A DNA stretch of 64,000 bases from Palsa-504 sp963744575. GTDB taxonomy: Bacteria > Actinomycetota > Actinomycetes > Streptosporangiales > Streptosporangiaceae. The stretch is taken from NCBI GenBank assembly GCA_963744575.1, contig CAVUUF010000011.1:1-64000 (forward strand), in the 5' to 3' direction. Under the pieces are notes generated by a model. It made no database searches, was not told the origin of the DNA, and worked only from the letters and a program-made list of their open reading frames with translations. The translations under genes were made by a program, and so were the position numbers. Of this stretch, positions 35,932 to 44,284 are shown piece by piece; position 1 is the first letter of the stretch, and every line of letters starts with the position of its first letter.

Positions 35932-37095
35932 ATGACCGATCTGGCGATGGACTATCTCGGCCTGGACGCCCTGCTGTCGGCCGGCGAGCTCGCCTGGCGG
36001 GACACGGTCCGCGCGTTCGTCCGTGATCGCATCAGGCCCCACATCAGGGACTGGTACGAGAGGGCGGTGTTTCCCGCCGAGATCGTCCCGGAGATGGGGC
36101 GGCTCGGGCTGCTCGGCACGCATTTGTCCGGGTACGGCTGCCCGGGCCGTAGCGCGGTGGAGTACGGCCTGGCCGCGCTGGAGTTGGAGGCGGGCGATTC
36201 CGGGCTGAGGACCTTCGTCAGCGTGCAGGGGTCGCTGGCCATGAGCGCGGTCCACAAGTTCGGCACCGAGGCGCAGAAGCGGCGCTGGCTGCCGCCGATG
36301 GCAGCCGGCGAGCTGATCGGCTGCTTCGGCCTGACCGAACCGGAGGCCGGCAGCGATCCGGCCAGCATGACCACGACGGCGCGCCGGACTGGCGACGGCT
36401 GGGTCATCAACGGCGCCAAGCGGTGGATCGGCCTGGCGTCGATCGCCGGCATCGCCGTCATCTGGGCGCGTACCCAGGACGGTATCCGCGGCTTCCTGGT
36501 CCCGGCCGGCACCGCTGGGTTCACCGCCACCCCGATCGAGCCGAAGCTGGCCATGCGCGCCTCGATCCAGTGCGACATCGCGCTGGAGGACGTGCGGGTT
36601 CCCGCCGACGCGATCCTGCCCGGGGCCGCGGGCCTGCGCGGCCCGTTCTCTTGCCTGAACGAGGCCCGCTACGGGATCACCTGGGGCGCAATGGGCGCGG
36701 CTCGCGACGCCTACGAGGCGGCGCTGGCCTACGCGCTGGACCGCAGGCAGTTCGGCAGGCCGATCGCATCGTTCCAGCTCACCCAGGAAAAGCTGGTCGA
36801 CATGGTGCTCGAGATACAGAAGGGCCTGCTGGTCGCGCTGCATATCGGCCGGATGAAAGACGCCGGGACCCTGCTCCCGGAGCAGATCTCGTTCGGCAAG
36901 CTGAACAACGTCCGGACCGCGATCGCCATCGCCCGGCAGGCCCGGACCATCCTCGGCGGCAACGGTGTCGCGCTGGAGTACTCGCCGATGCGACACGCCA
37001 GCAACCTGGAGGGCGTGCGCACCTACGAAGGCACCGACGAGATGCACACGCTGATCATGGGCCGGGCCATCACCGGCATCCCCGCCTTCAGCTAG
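35932..37095 (+). CDS. Acyl-CoA dehydrogenase (glutaryl-CoA dehydrogenase-like)
   Basis: 387 aa FAD enzyme. CFGLTEPEAGSDPASMTTTA is the acyl-CoA dehydrogenase signature 1, GWVINGAKRWIGLASIAGIA the flavin-binding strand, ALDRRQFGRPIASFQLTQEK signature 2, and RTYEGTDEMHTLIMGRAITG the C-terminal catalytic Glu region. The pattern ARYGITWGAMGAARD is typical of glutaryl-CoA dehydrogenases rather than short-chain ones. ATG 35932 has a GGAGATCATC upstream region. Monocistronic. Confidence 0.9.
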   Translation: MTDLAMDYLGLDALLSAGELAWRDTVRAFVRDRIRPHIRDWYERAVFPAEIVPEMGRLGLLGTHLSGYGCPGRSAVEYGLAALELEAGDSGLRTFVSVQGSLAMSAVHKFGTEAQKRRWLPPMAAGELIGCFGLTEPEAGSDPASMTTTARRTGDGWVINGAKRWIGLASIAGIAVIWARTQDGIRGFLVPAGTAGFTATPIEPKLAMRASIQCDIALEDVRVPADAILPGAAGLRGPFSCLNEARYGITWGAMGAARDAYEAALAYALDRRQFGRPIASFQLTQEKLVDMVLEIQKGLLVALHIGRMKDAGTLLPEQISFGKLNNVRTAIAIARQARTILGGNGVALEYSPMRHASNLEGVRTYEGTDEMHTLIMGRAITGIPAFS

Positions 37096-37172
37096 GGACT
37101 CGCACCCGGGCTGGCATCTACGGGAGCCGATCGTGGCCAGCGGGTTACAGTGTCGGCCGCCGCGGCGTTACG

Positions 37173-37190
37173 TATGATCGGCGATAGGTG
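37173..37190 (+). promoter_or_regulatory. -10-like box close to GTG start, possible leaderless transcript
   Basis: TATGAT at 37173-37178 lies only 9 nt before the GTG at 37188; no SD precedes that GTG. If transcription starts ~7 nt after the box, the mRNA is leaderless, common in actinobacteria. No -35 is visible. Confidence 0.35.
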
Positions 37191-38384
37191 CCAAACCAGG
37201 GAGTAAGAAGCTTCGCGGTGCCAGTAAGGAACCACCTGTCCGCGATAGGGAAGATCCTGCGGAAGATCTTCCCTATCCTGATTGTGCTGGCGATCTTTGC
37301 TGGCGCACTAGGTTTTACGACATCATGCGGGAATTCTTCAACGGCTACCCGCAAGCCTGCGGTTACCGCAGTAGCCTCCGAAATGAAAGCCCTCCTGAAG
37401 GAAGGCGAGGGCGACACTGCTGCGGGCTACTTCGAGGCAACCAGCCCGACTCTCGTTGCGGCAGCGGCGGGCGACTACAACTCGAAGTTCTATGACCTTG
37501 GCGAATTGCTGGTCAAGGACGGCCTCGATAATACCATTATCGACCTCGGCCGTGAGATGAACGGCGCATGGTACGAATGGAGCGAGAACCGGGCGCCATC
37601 GTCCGAGCCAGATGCTTACATCCTCGCGTGGCGGCAGATTGTCACGACAATGCGGTCAGTGCCCGGTCAGCATTTCAAGTTCCTGTGGACTGTGTTCATG
37701 ACCAATATGTCAGTAGCCGAATGCTGGCCTGGCAGCGCATACGTTGACTATATCGGAACGGATATCTTCGACTGGTACGGCGGCGCTAACTACACTTATC
37801 CGCACACTGGGTCTGGCGCGCTTGATCACGAGGAAAAGTGGCAGCAAATCCTTACCGCCGAGCCCGGCGGCTTGAATTGGATGGCTGCATTCTCACATGT
37901 CACAGGCAAACCGGTCATCATCCCCGAATGGGGACTCGACTTCCATGCGTTCGGTGGCCAGGACGACCCGCTGTTCATCACCAACATGATGGCATGGATG
38001 AAGGCCCATGACGCTATCGGGCTCTACTGGGGGGGAGTGCACGTCAGCCCGGTCTGGACCGTCAGCGGTCCGTTGCTGGTCAACCAGGGCGAATCGGCGC
38101 AATACAACAACCCTGGCGATGTCAACGCCATGGGGGGCCTGATGGGTGGCCGCTTGCAGTACGCAGGCGTTTACCTGACGGACCACCAGTGGCTGTCGGA
38201 CAGCGTGGATCAACCAGTGCTCGCCGCATGGGAACAAGCGGGTTACCTGTTGATCCTGAGCGTGCCTATCGTCCCGAACCCCCCGGCGATCAAGTCTTAT
38301 TCCGGCCCGCCTGAGCCAGGAAACAAGCCGTATCGGCTTGCCGACTATCCAGATGCGGTGGCGGCACTCAGGCAAGGTGCGTAA
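37188..38384 (+). CDS. Secreted GH26-like glycosidase, shortened at N-terminus
   Basis: 398 aa. N-terminal signal/lipid anchor: basic region, hydrophobic ILIVLAIFAGALGF, then TSCGNSS (lipobox-like Cys at ~residue 47). IIDLGREMNGAWYEWSENRA holds the acid/base Glu (~122) of GH26-type beta-mannanase-like enzymes, VDYIGTDIFDWYG is a barrel strand, and PVIIPEWGLDFH the nucleophile Glu (~247). The segment between Cys47 and Glu122 is ~60-80 residues shorter than in usual secreted members, which would remove the first barrel strand. Base composition seems lower in GC than its neighbours, suggesting transfer. GTG 37188 or GTG 37218. Confidence 0.7.
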   Translation: MPNQGVRSFAVPVRNHLSAIGKILRKIFPILIVLAIFAGALGFTTSCGNSSTATRKPAVTAVASEMKALLKEGEGDTAAGYFEATSPTLVAAAAGDYNSKFYDLGELLVKDGLDNTIIDLGREMNGAWYEWSENRAPSSEPDAYILAWRQIVTTMRSVPGQHFKFLWTVFMTNMSVAECWPGSAYVDYIGTDIFDWYGGANYTYPHTGSGALDHEEKWQQILTAEPGGLNWMAAFSHVTGKPVIIPEWGLDFHAFGGQDDPLFITNMMAWMKAHDAIGLYWGGVHVSPVWTVSGPLLVNQGESAQYNNPGDVNAMGGLMGGRLQYAGVYLTDHQWLSDSVDQPVLAAWEQAGYLLILSVPIVPNPPAIKSYSGPPEPGNKPYRLADYPDAVAALRQGA

Positions 38385-38414
38385 CGGTTAAGCAGGGGAA
38401 ACGGGTGGTACCTG

Positions 38415-38434
38415 CCGGCCCCGCCGCTGGCCGG
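38415..38434 (+). terminator. GC-rich hairpin after the GH26-like gene
   Basis: CCGGCC (38415-38420) pairs with GGCCGG (38429-38434) around an 8-nt loop, 30 nt past the stop. No T-run; a plausible actinobacterial terminator or the leader of the following kinase gene. Confidence 0.35.
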
Positions 38435-38474
38435 GGGGCGTGTAAGGGGGCTACGATCCGGGTTGGGAGAGAAG

Positions 38475-41072
38475 ATGGGCAGCAGGCGGCGTCGGCTTGA
38501 CCCGGTGGGGCCATTCGGCAATCCGGACGGGTCACGAGCCGACATCGAGGATGTGATCAGCGAGTTCGTCGATTTCGGCGGCAATCCGGCGTATGGCCAC
38601 CTCGCGACCCGGGCCAACGACTCCAAGGTGCGGGTCATCGTGGGGAAGCTCGGGGCGGGCAAGACGGTCTACTTGCGGCGTCTTCAGGATTTCCAGGCCC
38701 ATCAGGACTCTGTCTACGCCGATGTGCCGCAGCAGAGCTTGCCGAAGACCGAAGTCGTGGTGAAAGCGTGCCAGTGGTTCTCCGACCGCGTCCTGGTCGA
38801 GAAGTGGATGCAGATCTGGGAACGCGCGATCATGCGGTCGCTCGCCTCGCACCTGCTGCGTCGTCCGGAGTTGCGTCAGCAGTTGCGTGACGAGCAGGCC
38901 GGCGAGATCGAGCAGTCGTACGCTCGGCTGCTCGATGACTTCCGCCGGCCCCGGTCGATCTATAGCCAGGTGCGCGACATCATCAATCAGCGGCAGACCG
39001 CCCATCAGCTGTCTACGTACCTCGATGATCCGCTCTGGGACGACCTAGAGGATCTGCTGGGCGAGGTTGTCGGCCAGTGCAAGCCGATCTACTTCTACCT
39101 CGACGCGGTGGACGAGGAGTTCGGTCACGCCCCGATGTACTGGCTGAAGTGTCAGGAGGGGTTGTTCTACCAGGTCATGCGGCTGCTCCGCGACCACAGG
39201 CTGGGCGGGCGCCTGCATGTCGTCGTCTGCATCCGCAACATCGTCATGTCCTCGGTGTACCGGTCAGAACATGCGCCGCGGTACTACAACGAACCGCACA
39301 TACGCGTCCTGAACTGGGACCGCGGCTCGCTGCTCTATCTGCTCGGGCAGAAGCTGGAGCGGCTACCGCCGTCACTGCTGATGCGACGCGCCGCCAGCGG
39401 CCCCCCCACGATCCGGGACTGGCTCGGGGTCAACGGCAGCTGGCCGGGACCCGATGGCGACGGGACGATCGAGGACTACCTGCTCAGCCACACGAGGCTG
39501 ATCCCACGCGACATCATCTCGCTCGGCAATGAGCTGAGCGAGGAGGTCCTGCGGCAGAAGCAGGCTGGCCACGAGGGCCTGCCGCCAGATGCCCTCCGGG
39601 GGGTGGTACAGCGCTGCGCCAAGCGGTTCGGCGATTCCCAGCTCGCGCAGTGCGCCAACCAGATCTCCTCGGACCTGATGCCGGCCAACGCCGCCCTGCA
39701 CGACTACTCCGAACTGTTCACCAGCACCCAGGCCTATATCAGCGGCGTGCTGGAGGACGTTCGTTCCTTCGTCCGGATGATCGGCGTGGACCGGTTCTCG
39801 CGTGCGGATCTCGTCGCCCTGCAGGAAGTGGCGGATCTGCACTTCCAGGAGCCGACGAACCTCGCCTCCGTCCTGTGGCAGAACGGCCTGCTCGGCTATG
39901 TCGACGACAGCGGGCGGCACCGGTTCTACTCCATGGGCGACGTCGAGGAGTTTCACCTCCCGCCGGAGGTAGGCACGTACGTGTTGCATCCGTGCCTGGT
40001 GAACGCCGTCGGGGGAATCCGGCACGTACAGGCGGATTCCGCCGGAGCCGCAGAGGCGCGCCGCACCAGGTCGCTCACCTCCCCGGAGCGCAGCGATCTT
40101 CCCGAGACATCAGGCCCTGCACCGTCCCCGGGCGGCAGCCAGGCGTTCCCGGAACCCGACCCGGCGGAGGTGCGGTCCGCCGACGGGGCCAGGGCGGCTG
40201 ACTACGCTGTCGGCGACGTCCTCGAGGGCCGCTTCGAGATCCTCCAGGTACTCGGCCAGGGCGGCTTTTCGAAGGTCTACCGGGTGCGCGATGACGTCGA
40301 GGAGGAGGAGCGAGCGCTCAAGCTCTTCGACAACGCTGCTGGGTATGAGGCGGTGCGCCGCGAGATCGGCGCCCTGCGGAAGATCCATCATCCCAACGTG
40401 GTGAAGGTGTTCTGGGCCGGCAAGACCGCCGCCGGCGACTGGTATCTCATCACCGAGTTCATCGACGGGGAGTCCCTCGACGAGTTCGTCAGCGGACCGA
40501 GGCGCCTGCGCGACCGGGAGGCGGTGGATGTCGCGCTCGACCTGCTTGATGCGCTCGTCGCTTTTCATCCCGATGCGGCGCGCCTCAGGCAGCTGGATGC
40601 TAAACGCCGCGACGGCGACCTGCCGGAAGCCGAGTCGCGCGAGTGGATGGAACTGAAGGACAAAGGGCTGGTCCACCGCGACATCAAACCGCTCAACGTG
40701 ATGCTCACCCGGACCGGAGCGAAGCTGCTCGACTTCAACATCGCCTCCCGGGTCGGCGACCCCGTGCATACCCAGTCAGGCACGCCGCCGTACCAGCCAC
40801 CCGACGCCGGGCTTACTCGCTGGGACGTCTCCACCGACCTGTTCGCCGTCGGCGTACTGCTCTACCGGCTTCTCTGCGACGGTCACCACCCGTTCCCGAA
40901 CGCGATGCCCGTGGTTGACACACCGGTGACCGACCCGAAAACGATCCGCTCCGACCTTGACCCTGACCTGGCCGCGTTTCTCATCAGGGCATGCGCCCCA
41001 GCCAGCGTCGATCGCTTCCCCACGGCTGCTGACATGCGGCTCGCTCTGCGTAACATCCGCGCTGACCTGTGA
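38475..41072 (+). CDS. P-loop NTPase / Ser-Thr protein kinase fusion
   Basis: 865 aa in one intact frame. Residues ~57-64 GKLGAGKT form Walker A, ~206-215 YFYLDAVDEE Walker B, and the next ~250 residues look helical with a winged-helix-like part (LYKLxx-type FSRADLVALQEVADLHF). A Pro/Ser-rich linker (~530-575) leads to a full kinase domain: LGQGGFSKVYRV (~592), ALKLFD (catalytic Lys), RREIGALRKIHHPNVVKVFW, then a ~40-residue insert of charged helix before GLVHRDIKPLNVML (~733), and LLDFNIASRVG with DFN in place of DFG. The activation segment SGTPPYQPPD is present. ATG 38475 follows GGGAGAG. Both architecture and DFN recall kinases associated with phage-defence loci (PglW, MAD6), from memory; here it stands alone. 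No signal peptide or membrane helix. Confidence 0.8.
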   Translation: MGSRRRRLDPVGPFGNPDGSRADIEDVISEFVDFGGNPAYGHLATRANDSKVRVIVGKLGAGKTVYLRRLQDFQAHQDSVYADVPQQSLPKTEVVVKACQWFSDRVLVEKWMQIWERAIMRSLASHLLRRPELRQQLRDEQAGEIEQSYARLLDDFRRPRSIYSQVRDIINQRQTAHQLSTYLDDPLWDDLEDLLGEVVGQCKPIYFYLDAVDEEFGHAPMYWLKCQEGLFYQVMRLLRDHRLGGRLHVVVCIRNIVMSSVYRSEHAPRYYNEPHIRVLNWDRGSLLYLLGQKLERLPPSLLMRRAASGPPTIRDWLGVNGSWPGPDGDGTIEDYLLSHTRLIPRDIISLGNELSEEVLRQKQAGHEGLPPDALRGVVQRCAKRFGDSQLAQCANQISSDLMPANAALHDYSELFTSTQAYISGVLEDVRSFVRMIGVDRFSRADLVALQEVADLHFQEPTNLASVLWQNGLLGYVDDSGRHRFYSMGDVEEFHLPPEVGTYVLHPCLVNAVGGIRHVQADSAGAAEARRTRSLTSPERSDLPETSGPAPSPGGSQAFPEPDPAEVRSADGARAADYAVGDVLEGRFEILQVLGQGGFSKVYRVRDDVEEEERALKLFDNAAGYEAVRREIGALRKIHHPNVVKVFWAGKTAAGDWYLITEFIDGESLDEFVSGPRRLRDREAVDVALDLLDALVAFHPDAARLRQLDAKRRDGDLPEAESREWMELKDKGLVHRDIKPLNVMLTRTGAKLLDFNIASRVGDPVHTQSGTPPYQPPDAGLTRWDVSTDLFAVGVLLYRLLCDGHHPFPNAMPVVDTPVTDPKTIRSDLDPDLAAFLIRACAPASVDRFPTAADMRLALRNIRADL

Positions 41073-41249
41073 CCGCGATCTCGCCGTCGACGCTGGTGGC
41101 CTTCAGCCGCGGCACCAACGGCGCGGGCTACGACAACAGGTGCACCGAAGCCGAGGGCCTGACCGGCGACGACCTAACCGGCTAGCACGCGGCCGGCTTG
41201 GCCGCCGGCGAGATGAACGTCCTGACCGGTGTCATGTGATGATGCTGTG
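41073..41249. other. Intergenic, possible gene debris
   Basis: Plus-strand codons around 41090-41175 look like protein (VAFSRGTNGAGYDNRCTEAE) but have no start and end at a TAG; no family recognised. Confidence 0.3.
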
Positions 41250-41876
41250 ATGCTCACCCTGGATCATCTCGTCACGTCCGGCACCTTCTCCCTCGACGGC
41301 GGCACCTGGGAGGTGGACAACAACGTCTGGATCATCGGTGACGATGGCGAATGCGTGGTAATCGACGCCCCGCACGACGCGGACGCGATCCTGACCGCGA
41401 TCGGGTCGCGCCGGCTCACCGCCATCTTGTGCACCCACGCGCACGATGACCACGTAGATGCCGCCTCCACGCTGGCCGCCGCCACCGGCGCGCCGATCTG
41501 GCTGCATCCGGCTGACCGCGAGCTGTGGGAGATGACCTATCCCGAACGAGCTCCGGACCACGATCTCGCCGACGGCCAGACGGTCACCGTGGGCGGCGCC
41601 GGGCTGACGGTCCTGCACACGCCCGGGCATTCCCGCGGCGCGGTGTGTTTCCATCTCGCCGGCCAGGGCTGGCTGTTCAGCGGCGATACCCTGTTCGCCG
41701 GCGGCCCCGGCGCGACCGGGCGTTCCTTCTCCGATTTCGGCACCATCATCGACTCGATTCGCGACCGGCTGCTCGTCCTCGATCCGGCCACGGCGGTCCA
41801 CACCGGCCACGGATCCGATACCACCATCGGTGCCGAAGCGCCCCACCTGCAGGAATGGATCGCCCGTGGACACTGA
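41250..41876 (+). CDS. MBL-fold metallo-hydrolase (glyoxalase II-like)
   Basis: 208 aa. LCTHAHDDHVDAAST carries HxHxDH near residue 65, HTPGHSRGAVCFHL the third His, WLFSGDTLFAGGPGATGRS the bridging Asp, and a late TGHGSDTTIGAE the last His. All zinc ligands are present. Proteins starting LTLDHLVTSGTFSLDGGTWE usually sit beside mycothiol-dependent formaldehyde dehydrogenase, where they act on a thioester; that partner gene is missing here, so the gene is orphaned. ATG 41250 is used because it starts the conserved part; GTG 41229 is also in frame. Confidence 0.85.
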   Translation: MLTLDHLVTSGTFSLDGGTWEVDNNVWIIGDDGECVVIDAPHDADAILTAIGSRRLTAILCTHAHDDHVDAASTLAAATGAPIWLHPADRELWEMTYPERAPDHDLADGQTVTVGGAGLTVLHTPGHSRGAVCFHLAGQGWLFSGDTLFAGGPGATGRSFSDFGTIIDSIRDRLLVLDPATAVHTGHGSDTTIGAEAPHLQEWIARGH

Positions 41877-42005
41877 CCATCCCGTCCCGCAGCAGCCGGT
41901 TATCGCCGCCTCCGGTGCCACGATGGGACTACCACCGTTGATGACTCGAGGGGTGCTCCGCAGCAATTGGGAGCCCTGCGGTACCGGAGGAGAGGTGAGC
42001 GCGGC

Positions 42006-44090
42006 ATGACCGTCGGGGCCGATACCGCGATGGTGCGTGATGGATCGCCGGCCATCGGCCAGCGGCGGGTGCTGGTGATCATCGGCGCGCTGCTGCTCGG
42101 GATGCTGCTGGCCGCGCTCGACCAGACGATCGTCGCGACGGCGCTGCCGACGATCGCGGGCGACCTTCACGGGCTATCGCATCTGTCCTGGGTCGTGACG
42201 GCCTACCTGCTCGCCTCAACGGTGTCGACGCCGCTGTGGGGCAAGCTCGGCGACATGTACGGCCGGAAGGTGTTCTTCCAGGCTTCGATCGTGATCTTCC
42301 TGGTCGGCTCGGCGCTGTCCGGCCTGGCGCACTCGATGGTCGAGCTGATCGCGTCCCGCGCCGTTCAGGGGCTGGGCGGCGGCGGCCTGCTGGTCGGCGC
42401 GCAGACCATCGTCGGGGATGTCGTCCCGCCTCGCCAGCGCGGGCGTTACCAGGGGATTTTCGGCGCCACGTTCGGGGTCGCCAGCGTGCTCGGCCCGCTG
42501 ATCGGCGGCTTCTTCGTGGACAACCTGTCCTGGCGGTGGGTCTTCTACATCAACCTCCCGCTGGGCGCCGTGGCCCTGGTAGTGACCGCGGCGGTGCTAC
42601 CCGGCCGGCTGAGCCGGACCCGCCATGTGATCGATTACGCGGGCACCGCGCTCATCGGCGCGTCGGCGGTCTGCCTGGTGCTGCTGACCTCGCTCGGCGG
42701 CAACACGTTCGGCTGGGGTTCCTTCCCGATCATCTTGCTCGGAGTGCTCGGGGTTGTCACCGCGGTCGGCTTCGTCCTGGTGGAGCGGCGGGCGGCCGAG
42801 CCCGTCATACCGCTGAACCTGTTCGCGAACCGGGTGTTCAGCTCCGCCAGCGTGGTCGGCTTCGCCGTCGGATTCGCCATGTTCGGCGCGCTGGCCTACC
42901 TGCCGCAGTACATGCAGGTCGTAAGGGGGATCTCGCCGACCCTGTCCGGGCTGAGGCTGCTGCCGCTGATGGTCGGACTGCTGCTGACCTCTATCGGCAC
43001 CGGCTTCCTGGTCAGCAAGTGGGGCCGGTACAAGATCTTCCCCGTGGTGGGTACGGCGCTGATGACCCTCGGGCTGTTCCTGCTGTCGCGGCTGGGTATC
43101 AACACGAACTTCTGGCTGGTGTCGTTGTACCTGTTCGTCCTCGGCGTGGGCATCGGCTGTTCACTGCAGGTGCTGGTCATCGCGGTGCAGAACGCCGTCG
43201 ACTATAAGGATCTCGGCGCGGCCACGTCCGGCGCGACGTTCTTCCGCTCCATCGGCGGCTCGTTCGGCACCGCGGTCTTCGGCGCGATCTTCTCCGGCGT
43301 GCTGGCCGGGGACATCGCCGCCGCGCTGCACGGCATAGCGCTGCCCGGCGGGATCAGCGCGTCCGCCGGGGCCAGCCCCGCCGTGCTCGAGCACTTGCCC
43401 CCGGCGATCCGGGACGGTTACATCGCCGGGTTCACGCAGGCGCTGCACACCGTGTTCCTGTATGCGACGCCAATGGGTGCGGTGGCCTTCGTCCTGAGCC
43501 TGTTCCTGAAGGAGGTGCCGCTGCGGGACACGGTACGGGCGGTGGACCGGGCCCACAGCACCGCTCCCACATCCGTGCCCGCCACGCGCGACTCCGCGCA
43601 GGAGATGGAGCGCGCGCTGATGACGCTGCTCGGCCGTGAGCGCCGGGCGGAGACCTACCGGCGTCTCGCGGAAAGGGCCGACGTGCGGCTGAACCCCCGC
43701 GGCACCTGGCTGATGTACCGCGTGGCGGACCACGCCCCGATCACCGAGGCGGAGCTGGCCCCTGTGCTCGGCATCGCCGTGTCCGATCTGGAGCAGCGGC
43801 TGACCGAACTCGTGGCCGCCGGCTACGTCGCCGTGGCCGTCCCGGCCGGCGCCGCGGACGGGGACGGCGGCCAGACGGGCGCCGGCGTGACCCTCACATC
43901 CGCTGGCGAGCAGGCGGCCAGCCGGCTGGTCGCCGCCCGTGAGGCGGGCATCGACCGGCTGGTGACGGAGTGGCAGCCGGACACGGTCCCGGAGCTGCGC
44001 CGGCTGCTCGGGCGGATCACGACCACGCTGGTGGCCACCGACACGGCACCGGAGCGGGACGGAGCCACCACCCCGGTCGCCTCCAGGTAG
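42006..44090 (+). CDS. MFS DHA2 efflux pump fused to a MarR-like winged helix
   Basis: 694 aa. Residues ~1-510 form a 14-helix pump: AALDQTIVATALPTIAGDLH, LWGKLGDMYGRKVFFQAS (motif A), FGVASVLGPLIGGFFVDNLS (motif C). Residues ~535-685 are soluble: MERALMTLLGRERRAETYRR, LMYRVADHAPITEAELAPVL, DLEQRLTELVAAGYVAV, TSAGEQAASRLVAAREAGID, i.e. a MarR-type winged-helix fold appended to the pump. The pairing could let the transporter sense or regulate; the DNA-binding role is inference. ATG 42006 follows GGTGAG. Convergent with katG. Confidence 0.85.
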   Translation: MTVGADTAMVRDGSPAIGQRRVLVIIGALLLGMLLAALDQTIVATALPTIAGDLHGLSHLSWVVTAYLLASTVSTPLWGKLGDMYGRKVFFQASIVIFLVGSALSGLAHSMVELIASRAVQGLGGGGLLVGAQTIVGDVVPPRQRGRYQGIFGATFGVASVLGPLIGGFFVDNLSWRWVFYINLPLGAVALVVTAAVLPGRLSRTRHVIDYAGTALIGASAVCLVLLTSLGGNTFGWGSFPIILLGVLGVVTAVGFVLVERRAAEPVIPLNLFANRVFSSASVVGFAVGFAMFGALAYLPQYMQVVRGISPTLSGLRLLPLMVGLLLTSIGTGFLVSKWGRYKIFPVVGTALMTLGLFLLSRLGINTNFWLVSLYLFVLGVGIGCSLQVLVIAVQNAVDYKDLGAATSGATFFRSIGGSFGTAVFGAIFSGVLAGDIAAALHGIALPGGISASAGASPAVLEHLPPAIRDGYIAGFTQALHTVFLYATPMGAVAFVLSLFLKEVPLRDTVRAVDRAHSTAPTSVPATRDSAQEMERALMTLLGRERRAETYRRLAERADVRLNPRGTWLMYRVADHAPITEAELAPVLGIAVSDLEQRLTELVAAGYVAVAVPAGAADGDGGQTGAGVTLTSAGEQAASRLVAAREAGIDRLVTEWQPDTVPELRRLLGRITTTLVATDTAPERDGATTPVASR

Positions 44091-44284
44091 CGCAGCAGCT
44101 CGATCATGGGCACGAAAGCACAGCTGAGGTACGGGCGGCGCAGCTGCGGGTGCGATGCCGACCGGAGCCAGCCGCTGGCCTCGGCGCCGAAGCGAGTGAG
44201 CCGCAAGATGCCGCCCGGGCGCCCCGCCCGTCTCATCCCGTGCCCCCGGACCCGGGCGGCGGTGGACGGCGCTGGACGTCAGGA

